Shown piece after piece: positions 35,459 through 44,369 of a DNA stretch of 64,000 nt. The notes under the pieces are model-generated. The model was not told the DNA's origin, ran no database searches, and was given only the letters and a program-made list of their open reading frames with translations. A program made the translations under genes and the position numbers. This stretch comes from Acidobacteriota bacterium (GTDB lineage: Bacteria; Acidobacteriota; Vicinamibacteria; Vicinamibacterales; UBA8438). The stretch spans positions 62,001 through 126,000 of the forward strand of contig VXRJ01000014.1 in NCBI GenBank assembly GCA_009838525.1, written 5' to 3'. How positions within the stretch are numbered: position 1 is the stretch's first letter; each line of letters starts with the position of its first letter.

Positions 35459-36927
35459 AGCCTACACTGCTCGTCCTTGCGCCCGTCTGCCTGCTCCAGG
35501 TCTACTGGACCCGGCTGGATTTCACGCTCCTGCTCGACAACCTATTGGCCGACGACACCTTTCTCTACCTGCAGATCGTTCGCAATATCGCCGACCGCGG
35601 GATGGTCAGCTTCGACGGGATCCACACAACCACGGGCTTTCAGCCCCTGTGGGCGGTCCTGCTCGTTCCGCTGGCCGTCGCCATCGAGGATCGCGTCGAG
35701 TTCGTGCGTTGGGTCCTGCTGCTGTCCGTCTTCCTCAACCTCGCCGCCGGTCTCCTGTTGGCGAATGTCGCGTCGATGCTCGGAGGGCGGAGTTCGGGAC
35801 TTATCACAGCCTGTCTGTGGGCCGGCTATATGCTCGCGGCCCGGCCGGCGATGATTGGGATGGAATCGCCGCTGCTGGCGCTTGTGTTCTCGGGCTTCCT
35901 GTTGAACCTCCTCCGGGACCGCATGGCGCCGGCCGCCGTTACGGGCCTGTTCCTCGCCCGCACGGATGCACTGCTGTTCGCTCCGGTCGCCAGTGTGTTT
36001 CAGGACAGACAGCGACTACTTCGGACGGCGGCCTGGTCCCTCCTGCTCGTCTCCCCGTACCTGGCGTTTAACCTCGTGACTTCCGGCCAATTGATGCCGA
36101 TCAGTGGCTCCGTGAAGATATGGTGGGCCGGCCAGGACGTCCACACCGTTCGGGACATCGCCTTCCGGCTCGTCGACGTTGCCAGGGAAATAGCTCACCA
36201 AGTCGTCCCCCTCCGAGGGCTGGGCTTGTGGGCAGTTGTGTTTGCGGTTGCGGTCGCGATCCCGGTAGCCATGGAAGTCCCCCGTCTCAGCCTAACCACC
36301 CGGCGTTTCTTCATCGCCCTATTCGCTTGCGCGACCCTTCACGTGCTGGCTTGTGTCGTCTTGCTCGGACGACTCGGCACGGTTCGGTGGTACTTCGTGC
36401 CCGAGTACATGATCGTGTGTCTGTTCGTCGGTGTGGTCCTCGGGAGGGCGAGACCCCGGCTCGTCGCTGCCGGTGTTGCCGTCCTTCTCTGCTTTCAGAT
36501 GACTCAATCCCACTGGCGCATCACCGAGCCTCGGCCCGGCCTGCATCGTGCGCGGTATGAACTCGCGGCGGAAATCGGACGGACGCTACCGCCCGACGCC
36601 GTGATCGGGGCATGGAACTCTGGCGAGTTAGGTTACTTCACGCCCCAGACCGTCGTGAATCTGGACGGATTGGCAAACGACGCGCGCTACTTCCACTTCC
36701 TCCGGGACGGCGGCGACGTGCGAGACTATCTGAAAGAGGAGGGAGTCGAGTACATCGCTGACTACAACGGCCGCGATTCGTCGATGCCTGTGGACTATGA
36801 CTGGGACCCTAACGAGACCTTTCGTGGACTCTGGCCCCTGGCGGAATTGGACATTGTCCTGCAACGAAGCGGGCTGCGCCGAGGCGAGCTGATGGTCTTC
36901 AGGGCAACGGCACCAGTCGAACCCTGA
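35455..36927 (+). CDS. GT-C type membrane glycosyltransferase-like protein
   Basis: GTG at 35455 overlaps the previous stop; a longer frame further upstream only shadows the previous gene. The protein is 490 residues. LLADDTFLYLQIVRNIADRG has D33-D34 in the first loop, and GIHTTTGFQPLWAVLLVPL follows, the same pattern as the [12 protein letters not shown] group at 27885. About ten helices are followed by a C-terminal periplasmic part of ~120 residues with PPDAVIGAWNSGELGYFT, a motif recurring at the end of these transferases. Substrate unknown. Confidence 0.78.
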   Translation: MKPTLLVLAPVCLLQVYWTRLDFTLLLDNLLADDTFLYLQIVRNIADRGMVSFDGIHTTTGFQPLWAVLLVPLAVAIEDRVEFVRWVLLLSVFLNLAAGLLLANVASMLGGRSSGLITACLWAGYMLAARPAMIGMESPLLALVFSGFLLNLLRDRMAPAAVTGLFLARTDALLFAPVASVFQDRQRLLRTAAWSLLLVSPYLAFNLVTSGQLMPISGSVKIWWAGQDVHTVRDIAFRLVDVAREIAHQVVPLRGLGLWAVVFAVAVAIPVAMEVPRLSLTTRRFFIALFACATLHVLACVVLLGRLGTVRWYFVPEYMIVCLFVGVVLGRARPRLVAAGVAVLLCFQMTQSHWRITEPRPGLHRARYELAAEIGRTLPPDAVIGAWNSGELGYFTPQTVVNLDGLANDARYFHFLRDGGDVRDYLKEEGVEYIADYNGRDSSMPVDYDWDPNETFRGLWPLAELDIVLQRSGLRRGELMVFRATAPVEP

Positions 36928-37008
36928 TGGCGACTGAGGTTTGACATCTCAGGTAAGGGCAGACTAACGTGACGATCCGTCGGTCACAAACGCAATAAGG
37001 TTCCTGAA

Positions 37009-38271
37009 GTGCCGGGAAGAGTCTCCAGAGCGCCAGGCACGACACCGACCGCGATCGCTCGATTAGCTCTAGTCCTTGCCGGCACGCTGCTAGGGCTTTG
37101 CGTGGGTGAGATTGGCTTGAGACTCTTTGTGCCTCGCTACTCGGAACTGGCGACTGCTGTTTTCGATGAGGATGCTTTCCGATTGAGAAGGCGACCACCC
37201 AACACACGGACCGAGAGAGTCCATCCGGACAGCGGTAAGAGCCATGCCGTGATCTACAACGCCCTGGGTATGCGTCAGCACCGACCGATGTCCGTAGAAC
37301 CCGAAGACGGCGAGATTCGAATCGGCCTATTCGGGGATTCTTTTACGGAGAACATTCGACTACCAGTCGCCTATTCGTTTTCGGAAGTGCTGGACTATCT
37401 GCTCCACCAGCAAAGTGACCGAATCACCGTGCTCAACTTCGGCGTGGACGGCTATGGTCTAGATCAGTCCTACCTTTACTATCTTCACTCGCCGCCCGCC
37501 CAGCACCTGGAACATGTCGTGTACTTCTTCTTTGGAAACGACATCAGGAACCTCTACGAGACCCAACTCTATGGTTTGGACGACGACGGCAGGCTCATGA
37601 GCCTCGGGATTCCCTCGAGACCGTGGTGGATGCCTATCGTTTCGAGACTGGCTCTGACCTACTTGGTGATCGATACAAGCTACTGGATGCAAGGAAGAAC
37701 CGAAGGATATGAGCCCTGGTCATACCAGGCGACGAGGCAGGTGGCGGAAACGGAAAGGGCCTGGACGGAGCGATTCTCCAACGAAACCGCAACCCGGATA
37801 AACGTCGATTTCGACGCTGGTACGGAAACGGAAGAGTTGGATCACTACTGGGAACTGGCGCGAGTGATTCTGGCAGAGTGGGCGCGGGAAGCCACTGTAC
37901 GTCAGGACGACTTTCGCGTTGCGCTAATTCCGTATCCTTCGGAGAGCCGCGTTGCGGATCGTTTCGCTCCACACCGGGTCTTGAATCTCTTCGAGGAATT
38001 CCAAGTCTATGGTCTCCCAAGTACGCGGTGGACGTTCGCCAACAATCCGCACTGGAACGAACTGGGAAACCTCTTGGCCGCTGTCCACCTGTACCGCGAA
38101 TTGGCCCCGACGCTGCCGGGCACACCGATGACGCATCGGGAGATTCTTCGTTCGGTGCACGCCTATTATCGCGCTTTCCGTGGTTGGCGGCCTCCCATGT
38201 TGACGGAGCCCTGGGACGTTCCGGCGACGGAACTCGAGAGCGTACGGCGTCGTTATCTGGCGTTGGAATAG
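37009..38271 (+). CDS. SGNH/GDSL hydrolase-like membrane-anchored protein
   Basis: This 420-residue protein starts at GTG 37009. A signal anchor (about residues 15-35) precedes an SGNH domain: RIGLFGDSFTENI (block I, S111), LNFGVDGYGLDQSYL (block II Gly) and YFFFGNDIRNLY (block III Asn). Near residue 350 NNPHWNELGN stands where block V normally carries Asp and His. The His is present, the Asp seems replaced by Asn. EPS-linked SGNH proteins often add or remove acetyl groups on glycans; reduced or altered activity is possible. It lies 82 bp after the GT-C pair. Confidence 0.75.
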   Translation: MPGRVSRAPGTTPTAIARLALVLAGTLLGLCVGEIGLRLFVPRYSELATAVFDEDAFRLRRRPPNTRTERVHPDSGKSHAVIYNALGMRQHRPMSVEPEDGEIRIGLFGDSFTENIRLPVAYSFSEVLDYLLHQQSDRITVLNFGVDGYGLDQSYLYYLHSPPAQHLEHVVYFFFGNDIRNLYETQLYGLDDDGRLMSLGIPSRPWWMPIVSRLALTYLVIDTSYWMQGRTEGYEPWSYQATRQVAETERAWTERFSNETATRINVDFDAGTETEELDHYWELARVILAEWAREATVRQDDFRVALIPYPSESRVADRFAPHRVLNLFEEFQVYGLPSTRWTFANNPHWNELGNLLAAVHLYRELAPTLPGTPMTHREILRSVHAYYRAFRGWRPPMLTEPWDVPATELESVRRRYLALE

Positions 38272-38282
38272 GCGACAAGCGA

Positions 38283-38906
38283 TCAGCGAACTGGTTCGGG
38301 TGACCGCTCAACCGTAGCCCGATAGACCTGAATCCCCAGTTCGCGCGTGTCCTGCGAGCCGATGGACATACTCGCCGGAACGAACGGGCGGTCCACGGCA
38401 ATCTGAACATCCACACGGCTGCGTTCCCCCAGCATGCCGACCGGCAGCAGGACATTGGTTTGCTGTTGACCGGCGGCGTCGGGCACGAAGGACTGCGCCA
38501 CCTGATCGCCGACGGTGATGGTGACCGTTCTGGGAGCATCCGGGAACAGATCGGCGCGGGCGTCGTAGTCGAGGTGAAGGACGGCGGGAGTTCGCGGGTT
38601 CTGGAAGGACAACATCGCCGTTGGCCCCGACCACCGCCAAGCTGATCCGTTGTCGGTCTCCCGGTCGTACCAGCCATCAACGAAGTCGACCAACACCATC
38701 CGCGCCTTGTCCTCCGTCGTGACCAGCCAGCCGTCGTATTCCGCGTAGGCGTCCACCGCCGTCGCGATCCGAGACTCGCCACCGGGCTCAAGGAATGGAA
38801 ACCCCCACTCGGAGACGCCCCATGCGATGGACACGCAGGCGGCGCCACCGCCCACCCCACAGAGGAACGTCCGTCGCGATAGTCCGCGTGGATCCGACGT
38901 GGTCAT
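38283..38906 (-). CDS. Tat-exported small partner protein of a GMC oxidoreductase (copy A)
   Basis: This 207-residue protein has a twin-arginine signal LSRRTFLCGVGGGAACVSIAWG (S-R-R-T-F-L). The mature part is beta-rich with no named domain; it contains YDGWLVTTEDKARMVLVDFVDGWYDRE and ends with IQVYRATVERS. The start overlaps the GMC stop by 4 bp (ATGA). A second pair of the same order lies at 44370-46363. The GMC protein lacks a signal, so this partner may carry it through Tat, as known for the small subunits of FAD-glucose and fructose dehydrogenases; that is an analogy. Confidence 0.75.
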   Translation of the reverse strand: MTTSDPRGLSRRTFLCGVGGGAACVSIAWGVSEWGFPFLEPGGESRIATAVDAYAEYDGWLVTTEDKARMVLVDFVDGWYDRETDNGSAWRWSGPTAMLSFQNPRTPAVLHLDYDARADLFPDAPRTVTITVGDQVAQSFVPDAAGQQQTNVLLPVGMLGERSRVDVQIAVDRPFVPASMSIGSQDTRELGIQVYRATVERSPEPVR

Positions 38907-40288
38907 GCCGCCCCGGTGAGCGCATCAGCCAGTCGCAGCGAGAGCGCGACAATCGTCAGCGTCGGGTTCGCGTAGCCGCCGGTGGAGAAAACGGACGAGC
39001 CGGCGACGAACAAGTTGTCGTAACCGTGGACCCGGCAGTCCGCGTCGACGACGGAATCCGACGCGCTGGTGCCCATGCGGGTCGTTCCCATAATGTGGCC
39101 ACCGCCCTCCGGTGACCGGTACAGACGCTCGTTGTGGATGCGCACACGTCCCTTCGCCGACGCGATCAACGATTCAGCGAGGAGCCGTAGCGTCTTTTCC
39201 ACGTTCAGGAAGTCACCCGCGCCGATCACGCACCGGACGGCAGGCCGGTACAAGCCGGCGACGTCACGTTCCCCGGTCAGAGACACACTGTTGCTCGCGG
39301 ACGGCGTCATTTCGGACCGCACGTTGCAGCGGTACCAATAGAAGGTCTTCCCGTGTTGGCTCGCCAGGTATTCGGCCATCGAATGGTGAGTCGTCCTGCC
39401 GCTAAACCCGATGGCGCATCCCAGCAACCCGTGCCGCCTCGTGTGCTGCTCATCAGGCACCAGAGCATGGGCTGCCTCCAACGGCGGCCACCACTGGTCA
39501 GCGTCCTCGTCGAACACCATCTCGGCGACTCGGAAATAGTGTGGATGCTCCATCAAGTACTTGCCGGCATGACCACTCTCGTTGCCGACCGGAACCGCTC
39601 CGTCCGAGCGCGGCTGCAGCAGCAACTGCGCGTTAGCTATACTGCCGCCCGCAACAACCACGTGCTGCCGGGGGTCGATCTCCAGCCGCTCGGAGACGCC
39701 CGACGCATGGTGGAAACACTCGACGGCTCGGACCGCGGTTCGCGCCTCATTGGCGTCCAAGCGAATCACTGACGTTCCGAGCGCTACGTCGATACTTGAG
39801 GACGTGCGAAGCGTCTCGAAGTACTTGCTCCCGAAACGGGTCGGGGTGCCGCCAGACCGGGAGAACGGCCGGTAGGCGAATCCAGGCGTCACTTGGGTTT
39901 CTACGTCGAAGATGGCCGGATCGCGGTCCAGGATGGCTGCTGCTCGCGGGTAATACGGCGTCAATGCGGACCTGGCAATCGGCCACCGAACGCCGACGGC
40001 GGGATTATCGAAGTCCAGGTCCCTGGGCGTGGCGCACGATCCCGACCAGATCCTCGAGGTGCCGCCTAGCACCCGGACGGAGTGGCGATTCCACCAGCCG
40101 TCCCGGAAGTGTCCGTGGTTGATGGCGTTCGGCATGTCCTCCCGCGCTTCGGTCGCCGTGCCGGATTCGAGCAGAAGGACGGTCCGGTTGGCCCTGGCGA
40201 GTTCCAGCGCCAGCGTGATGCCGGCTGGGCCGGCGCCGACCACGTAGCAGTCGTAGCTGCGGCTGAGCAGACCGTCAGTCAGGAACAT
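38903..40288 (-). CDS. GMC family FAD-dependent oxidoreductase (copy A)
   Basis: This 461-residue enzyme starts DCYVVGAGPAGITLALELA (FAD-binding G-x-G-x2-G), with VLGGTSRIWSG and the C-terminal GGHIMGTTRMGTS and NLFVAGSSVFSTGGYANPTLT. These supply the His and Asn of the GMC active site. It probably oxidises a sugar alcohol or hydroxyl group; the electron acceptor is unknown. No own signal peptide is present. It shares long stretches with the copy at 44975. ATG at 40288. Confidence 0.9.
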   Translation of the reverse strand: MFLTDGLLSRSYDCYVVGAGPAGITLALELARANRTVLLLESGTATEAREDMPNAINHGHFRDGWWNRHSVRVLGGTSRIWSGSCATPRDLDFDNPAVGVRWPIARSALTPYYPRAAAILDRDPAIFDVETQVTPGFAYRPFSRSGGTPTRFGSKYFETLRTSSSIDVALGTSVIRLDANEARTAVRAVECFHHASGVSERLEIDPRQHVVVAGGSIANAQLLLQPRSDGAVPVGNESGHAGKYLMEHPHYFRVAEMVFDEDADQWWPPLEAAHALVPDEQHTRRHGLLGCAIGFSGRTTHHSMAEYLASQHGKTFYWYRCNVRSEMTPSASNSVSLTGERDVAGLYRPAVRCVIGAGDFLNVEKTLRLLAESLIASAKGRVRIHNERLYRSPEGGGHIMGTTRMGTSASDSVVDADCRVHGYDNLFVAGSSVFSTGGYANPTLTIVALSLRLADALTGAA

Positions 40289-40368
40289 GCAGTGCGAACA
40301 TCATAGCTGTTCGCCCACGGGCGCCGACGAACGACTTGGCGAGCTGTGTTACGGAGAGAGAAGCAGGT

Positions 40369-40776
40369 TCACGCCGGCTCGAATGGATTCAACACCTCGA
40401 CGCTCAAGGTGCGAAAGTCGGCGGCGTTGCGAGTGACGACCGTCAGTCTGTGCACCACGGCAGTTGCCGCGATCATTGCGTCCTCCATCAGCGTCGCGGG
40501 TTGACGGTGCTTGCGGCGAGCCCATTCGCGAAAGGCAGCTTCATCCATCGGCAGGACGCGATAAGAAGCAACGACCCGATCGAGCCATGCTTCCAGCTCT
40601 TCCGCCTTCGCGGGATCCTGTGCGCGCGTGAGTTCGATGCCGGCCTGGATCTCTCCGACTGTGACCGCGGACAGGAACAACTGCTCAGGACGCACGTCAG
40701 CAATCCACAACAGGACGCCTTTGTGCGGTCCCAGGCGGCGCAACTCGGAAACGACGTTCGTGTCGAGTAGATACAC
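40369..40776 (-). CDS. VapC-type PIN domain toxin
   Basis: This 135-residue ribonuclease toxin starts at GTG. PIN acidic residues: D5 in YLLDTNVVSEL, E42 in VTVGEIQAGIE, D99 in LMEDAMIAATA, D120 in TRNAADF. VapC proteins cut specific RNAs such as initiator tRNA or rRNA when freed from the antitoxin. It is 6 bp after the Phd-type antitoxin gene, the usual order. Confidence 0.9.
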   Translation of the reverse strand: MYLLDTNVVSELRRLGPHKGVLLWIADVRPEQLFLSAVTVGEIQAGIELTRAQDPAKAEELEAWLDRVVASYRVLPMDEAAFREWARRKHRQPATLMEDAMIAATAVVHRLTVVTRNAADFRTLSVEVLNPFEPA

Positions 40777-40782
40777 GGAACC

Positions 40783-41043
40783 TCAATCGAACGCCGGCGG
40801 TGTGCGCCGCCCATACCGCCTGCGCGGCGGTGTGAGCGCGTCGGTGCGGGCATCCGGACTCAGCAGTAGCTCCTTGAGGTCCGGCTTCGCGAGTTGCTCC
40901 AATCGCCGCCACTGATCAATAGGCACGATGACTGCGGTCTCCACACCCCGCTTGGTGACGATCTGGGGACCATCCGTAAGGCTCGTCTCAAGGAGCTCGC
41001 TAAACCGCGCCTTAGCGTCCTGCACCTGCCAGTTATTGCTCAT
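40783..41043 (-). CDS. Phd/YefM-type antitoxin
   Basis: This 86-residue protein begins MSNNWQVQDAKARFSELLE, then TDGPQIVTKRGVETAVIVP, the Phd/YefM DNA-binding domain. The C-terminal ~30 residues would wrap the PIN toxin encoded directly downstream. An 8-bp inverted repeat 34 bp upstream is the probable operator for autoregulation. Confidence 0.9.
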   Translation of the reverse strand: MSNNWQVQDAKARFSELLETSLTDGPQIVTKRGVETAVIVPIDQWRRLEQLAKPDLKELLLSPDARTDALTPPRRRYGRRTPPAFD

Positions 41044-41076
41044 TCTCCAGGCTCCACAGGCAATCCAAGCCCTATA

Positions 41077-41100
41077 CTGACTAGATATAAGACTAGTCAG
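41077..41100. promoter_or_regulatory. Probable operator of the Phd/PIN pair
   Basis: CTGACTAG and CTAGTCAG form a perfect 8-bp inverted repeat with an 8-base spacer (ATATAAGA). It lies 34 bp upstream of the antitoxin ATG, in an AT-rich patch that also looks like a -10 region. Phd/YefM proteins bind palindromes of this kind. Confidence 0.75.
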
Positions 41101-41184
41101 AATGATCGGTGAGGGTCAAGCCGGGGAAGACGTCAGAGCCGCTGAGCTGCCCTCCTCGTGGCCGGCGAGCCGCTGACCCAGACC

Positions 41185-41214
41185 TTGACGATGCGATTGG
41201 GCGAGCGGTACCCT
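41185..41214 (+). promoter_or_regulatory. Probable thiS promoter, near-leaderless
   Basis: TTGACG at 41185 and TACCCT at 41209 with an 18-bp spacer. The predicted start site falls at or next to the thiS ATG (41222). No THI-box (TPP riboswitch) sequence is visible upstream. Confidence 0.45.
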
Positions 41215-41221
41215 CGCGCCG

Positions 41222-41422
41222 ATGACCATACAGCTCAACGGCGAGCCGCATGAGGTGCCCAAGCCGTTAAGCGTCAGCCGGCTCCTCGAAACGCTCGACA
41301 TCGACCCGCGACGCGTGGCGGTGGAGCACAACCGGCTGGTCGTCAAGAAGGCGGCCTATCAATCGACGGTCGTCTCGGAGGGCGACGAGGTCGAGGTGGT
41401 CAACTTCGTCGGCGGCGGTTAG
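41222..41422 (+). CDS. thiS: Sulfur carrier protein ThiS
   Basis: This 66-residue beta-grasp protein starts MTIQLNGEPHEVPKPLSVS and ends VNFVGGG, the Gly-Gly tail that is adenylated and then thiocarboxylated to carry sulfur to the thiazole of thiamine. It sits 3 bp before thiG. The adenylyltransferase ThiF and the dehydroglycine-forming enzymes are not in the window. Confidence 0.95.
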   Translation: MTIQLNGEPHEVPKPLSVSRLLETLDIDPRRVAVEHNRLVVKKAAYQSTVVSEGDEVEVVNFVGGG

Positions 41423-41425
41423 CCG

Positions 41426-42214
41426 ATGGATACACCCCTCACAATCGCCGGGCGCACGTTCCGCTCGCGTCTGATCGTCGGCACCGGTAAGTACCCCACG
41501 GCGGAGGTGATGGTCGCGGCCCACGACGCGTCAGGCGCCGAAATGGTGACAGTGGCGGTCCGGCGTGTGCAGTTGCCAGGGCGCCCGGTCGACGAGTCAC
41601 AGCAGGCGATCATCGAGTACATCGACACGGACCGCTACATGCTGCTGCCCAACACGGCGGGCTGCTACACGGCGGACGACGCGATCCGCACGGCGCGGCT
41701 CGGCCGCGAGGCGGGACTCTCGGAGTGGGTGAAGCTGGAGGTGATCGGCGACGAGCGGACGCTCTTCCCCGACAATGCCGCGCTGGTGGAAGCGACCGCG
41801 GTCCTCGTGAAGGAGGGCTTCATTGTCCTCCCCTACACGAACGACGATCCGGTCACCTGCCGCAAGCTGGAGGACGCGGGCGCGGCTGCGGTGATGCCCC
41901 TGGGTGCACCGATCGGCTCCGGCCTCGGGATCCAGAACCCGAACAACATCCGGATCATCCGGGAGTTCGCGTCGGTGCCTGTAATCGTCGACGCCGGGGT
42001 CGGCACCGCCTCGGACGCCACCCTGGCCATGGAACTGGGCGTCGACGGCGTCCTGATGAACACGGGCATCGCCGGCGCCGAGGATCCTGTCGCGATGGCG
42101 ACGGCGATGAAGCTGGCCGTCGATGCGGGACGCCTCGCTTGGTGCGCCGGCCGGATCCCGCGCAAGCTCTACGCCACGGCCAGCAGTCCTCTCGAAGGCG
42201 TTATCGGGACCTGA
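41426..42214 (+). CDS. thiG: Thiazole synthase ThiG
   Basis: This 262-residue TIM-barrel enzyme shows [54 protein letters not shown] (with the Schiff-base lysine), [18 protein letters not shown] and [21 protein letters not shown], all diagnostic. It condenses deoxyxylulose 5-phosphate, dehydroglycine and ThiS thiocarboxylate to the thiazole phosphate. It is cytoplasmic, and its length is normal. Cotranscription with thiS is clear; the GT-C gene starting 3 bp later may share the message by accident of location. Confidence 0.96.
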   Translation: MDTPLTIAGRTFRSRLIVGTGKYPTAEVMVAAHDASGAEMVTVAVRRVQLPGRPVDESQQAIIEYIDTDRYMLLPNTAGCYTADDAIRTARLGREAGLSEWVKLEVIGDERTLFPDNAALVEATAVLVKEGFIVLPYTNDDPVTCRKLEDAGAAAVMPLGAPIGSGLGIQNPNNIRIIREFASVPVIVDAGVGTASDATLAMELGVDGVLMNTGIAGAEDPVAMATAMKLAVDAGRLAWCAGRIPRKLYATASSPLEGVIGT

Positions 42215-42217
42215 GTA

Positions 42218-44341
42218 GTGTCCCGGACGACCGTTCGCGAGGCGCTCGCCGTCATCGGCGCGTTCGGCGCCGTAGCGATCGTGGCCACGCGCCCGTTGAT
42301 TCTGGGCCTAGGCGACTCTCTGCCGGTCAGCCTAGGCGGCGGGCCGCTGCTCAACACACTGCTCCTCGCCTGGGACGCCGACCGGCTGCTGCATGGCTTG
42401 CAGGGGTGGTGGGATCTGCCAATCTTCTATCCCTACACGAACGCGCTCGGATTCTCCGAGAATCTGCTGGGTATCGCCGTCTTCACGGCGCCCCTTCAGT
42501 GGCTGACCGGGGACCCGGTCGTCGTTTACAACCTCGCCTACATCGCGTCGTACGTCCTCGCTGGCGGCGGAATGTACCTGCTGGCGCGGTCGTTGACGGG
42601 AGACCGCCTGGCCGCCGGCGTGGCCGGCCTGTTGTTCGTCTTCGTGCCGTTCCGCGGTCAGGAAGCGGGGCACCTCCAGTCGCTGGTGTACGGTTGGATG
42701 CCGATCGGACTGTGGGCGCTCCATCGCTACTTCGCCACCGGCCGACGCACCGCCCTCGCCGGCTTCGCCGCCGCTTTCGTGCTCGCGGGCCTGTCCAACG
42801 GGCACTTCTTCTTTTTCTTCGCGCCGGTCGTCGTGATCGTAGCGGGCCTCGAGGTGATCTTCCGGGTGCGGTCACGTCCGCGCATGCTGATCGATCTGCC
42901 GGTAGCCGCGGCGCTTATGCTCGCCGCCGTCCTGCCGGTCATGTCGGGATACCTGGCCACGCGAGATCTGTACGGCACACAACGGTCGCGCCAGGAAGTC
43001 ATCTCCTACGCGGCGAACACAGTGGCGTGGCTGGATCCCGGCACCTGCCTTGCAATGCTTGCGGTGTGCGGACTGCTGGCGGCCACACTCCGTAGAGGCC
43101 CTGACCGGGACGCCACACGCAGCGACCGCCGCATCGCCTTCATGTACGCGCTGGTCGCCGTGGCAGGCGTCGCTCTTGCACTCGGCCCGGAACCGACCGT
43201 CAACGGCGTGCGGCTGATGGCGTCCGGGCCGTACGACTGGCTGCGTGGCGTCGTCCCCGGCCTGGAGGGCCTGCGTGTTCCCCGGCGCGCGATCATCATC
43301 ACGCTGCTCGCCCTCACGGTGCTCGCGGCCTTCGGCGTACGGTACCTGACGGAACGTCTGCCGCGCCGCCCCGCACGGGTGTTCGCACTCTTCCTATGCG
43401 TCGTCGCCGTCGTGGAGGACGAGAACTACCGCAGGGGGCCGCTCGTGGCGTTCGAAACGCCGCCGTCGCTGCATGCGGCCCAGCAGTGGTTGCGCACACG
43501 TCCGCCCGGTGCGGTTCTGAGTCTGCCGGCAATCGGATTGCGCCAAGGTGACTACGAGGGCGACCTTCGCGCCATGTACGGAACGCTGACCCACGGGCAT
43601 CCGGTCATGAACGGAGCCAGCGGGTTCTTCCCTCCGTTGTACTGGTTCTTCTATTCGAGTGGAGCGCTGGAGAGCTTTGAGGACTACGACTACGCCGACG
43701 TGCTGCGCGGCCTACGAGCCCTCGGCGTGCGCTACGTGCTCGTGTACACGGACGCAGATCTTGCGGACGTGGAGAAAAGCCGCGCCACCCTGGGCGCCGT
43801 CCGCAACCAGCCGGAACAGATTGTGACCCACCGTGACTTCGGCGGAGTGACCGTATTCGAGCTAACGCCGTGGGACGACCGGCCTCCCGCCCCCGCGCCG
43901 GAGCGGCCTCCAATCTCTCGCGGCGGAGTCTCCGCCACAACGTCGCACAACCCGGGCGAGCTCGTGTACGCGTTCGACGGCGATCTCGGAACGCGCTGGC
44001 TCAGCGGCCAACGGCAGACAGGCAACGAGGAGATCATCATCTACCTGGACCAACCCACCGACGTGTCGCACCTCAGGGTGACGGCTGGCCGGTCGAGCCA
44101 CGGCGACTACCCCAGACACCTGGTTATCGACTCGACCGCGGACGGTCGGACATGGAAGACGCTTCACAGCGGGCGCAGCTTCGAGCGGCTGCTGCACGGC
44201 GCTGTGGCGGTCGACGGGATTTCCTTCATGGATTTCCCCCTGCCGCCCAACACGTCGCGCCTCATCCGGCTGCGCCAGACCGGCAGCACGCCGAGGTTCT
44301 ACTGGTCGTTTCACGAACTGGAGCTGTGGGCGCGGGATTGA
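42218..44341 (+). CDS. GT-C-like membrane protein with C-terminal F5/8 type C (discoidin) domain
   Basis: This 707-residue protein starts at GTG. About eleven membrane helices extend to residue ~400; the first loop includes LLLAWDADRLLHGLQGWW (D53, D55). A periplasmic middle part (about 405-570) contains PPGAVLSLPAIGL. The last ~135 residues (GVSATTSHNPGELVYAFDGD ... RWLSGQRQTG ... YWSFHELELWA) fit the discoidin carbohydrate-binding fold. This resembles the PA14 fusions at 23-28 kb: a transferase core plus a glycan-binding module. It is placed directly after thiG. Confidence 0.78.
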   Translation: MSRTTVREALAVIGAFGAVAIVATRPLILGLGDSLPVSLGGGPLLNTLLLAWDADRLLHGLQGWWDLPIFYPYTNALGFSENLLGIAVFTAPLQWLTGDPVVVYNLAYIASYVLAGGGMYLLARSLTGDRLAAGVAGLLFVFVPFRGQEAGHLQSLVYGWMPIGLWALHRYFATGRRTALAGFAAAFVLAGLSNGHFFFFFAPVVVIVAGLEVIFRVRSRPRMLIDLPVAAALMLAAVLPVMSGYLATRDLYGTQRSRQEVISYAANTVAWLDPGTCLAMLAVCGLLAATLRRGPDRDATRSDRRIAFMYALVAVAGVALALGPEPTVNGVRLMASGPYDWLRGVVPGLEGLRVPRRAIIITLLALTVLAAFGVRYLTERLPRRPARVFALFLCVVAVVEDENYRRGPLVAFETPPSLHAAQQWLRTRPPGAVLSLPAIGLRQGDYEGDLRAMYGTLTHGHPVMNGASGFFPPLYWFFYSSGALESFEDYDYADVLRGLRALGVRYVLVYTDADLADVEKSRATLGAVRNQPEQIVTHRDFGGVTVFELTPWDDRPPAPAPERPPISRGGVSATTSHNPGELVYAFDGDLGTRWLSGQRQTGNEEIIIYLDQPTDVSHLRVTAGRSSHGDYPRHLVIDSTADGRTWKTLHSGRSFERLLHGAVAVDGISFMDFPLPPNTSRLIRLRQTGSTPRFYWSFHELELWARD

Positions 44342-44369
44342 TGACCGCAATCCAGTTAACTCGGCGTGG

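Noticed and set aside
41101-41221. TPP riboswitch before thiS
   Set aside because: No CTGAGA or ACCTGAT-like THI-box sequence is visible, and the predicted transcript would start at the ATG.
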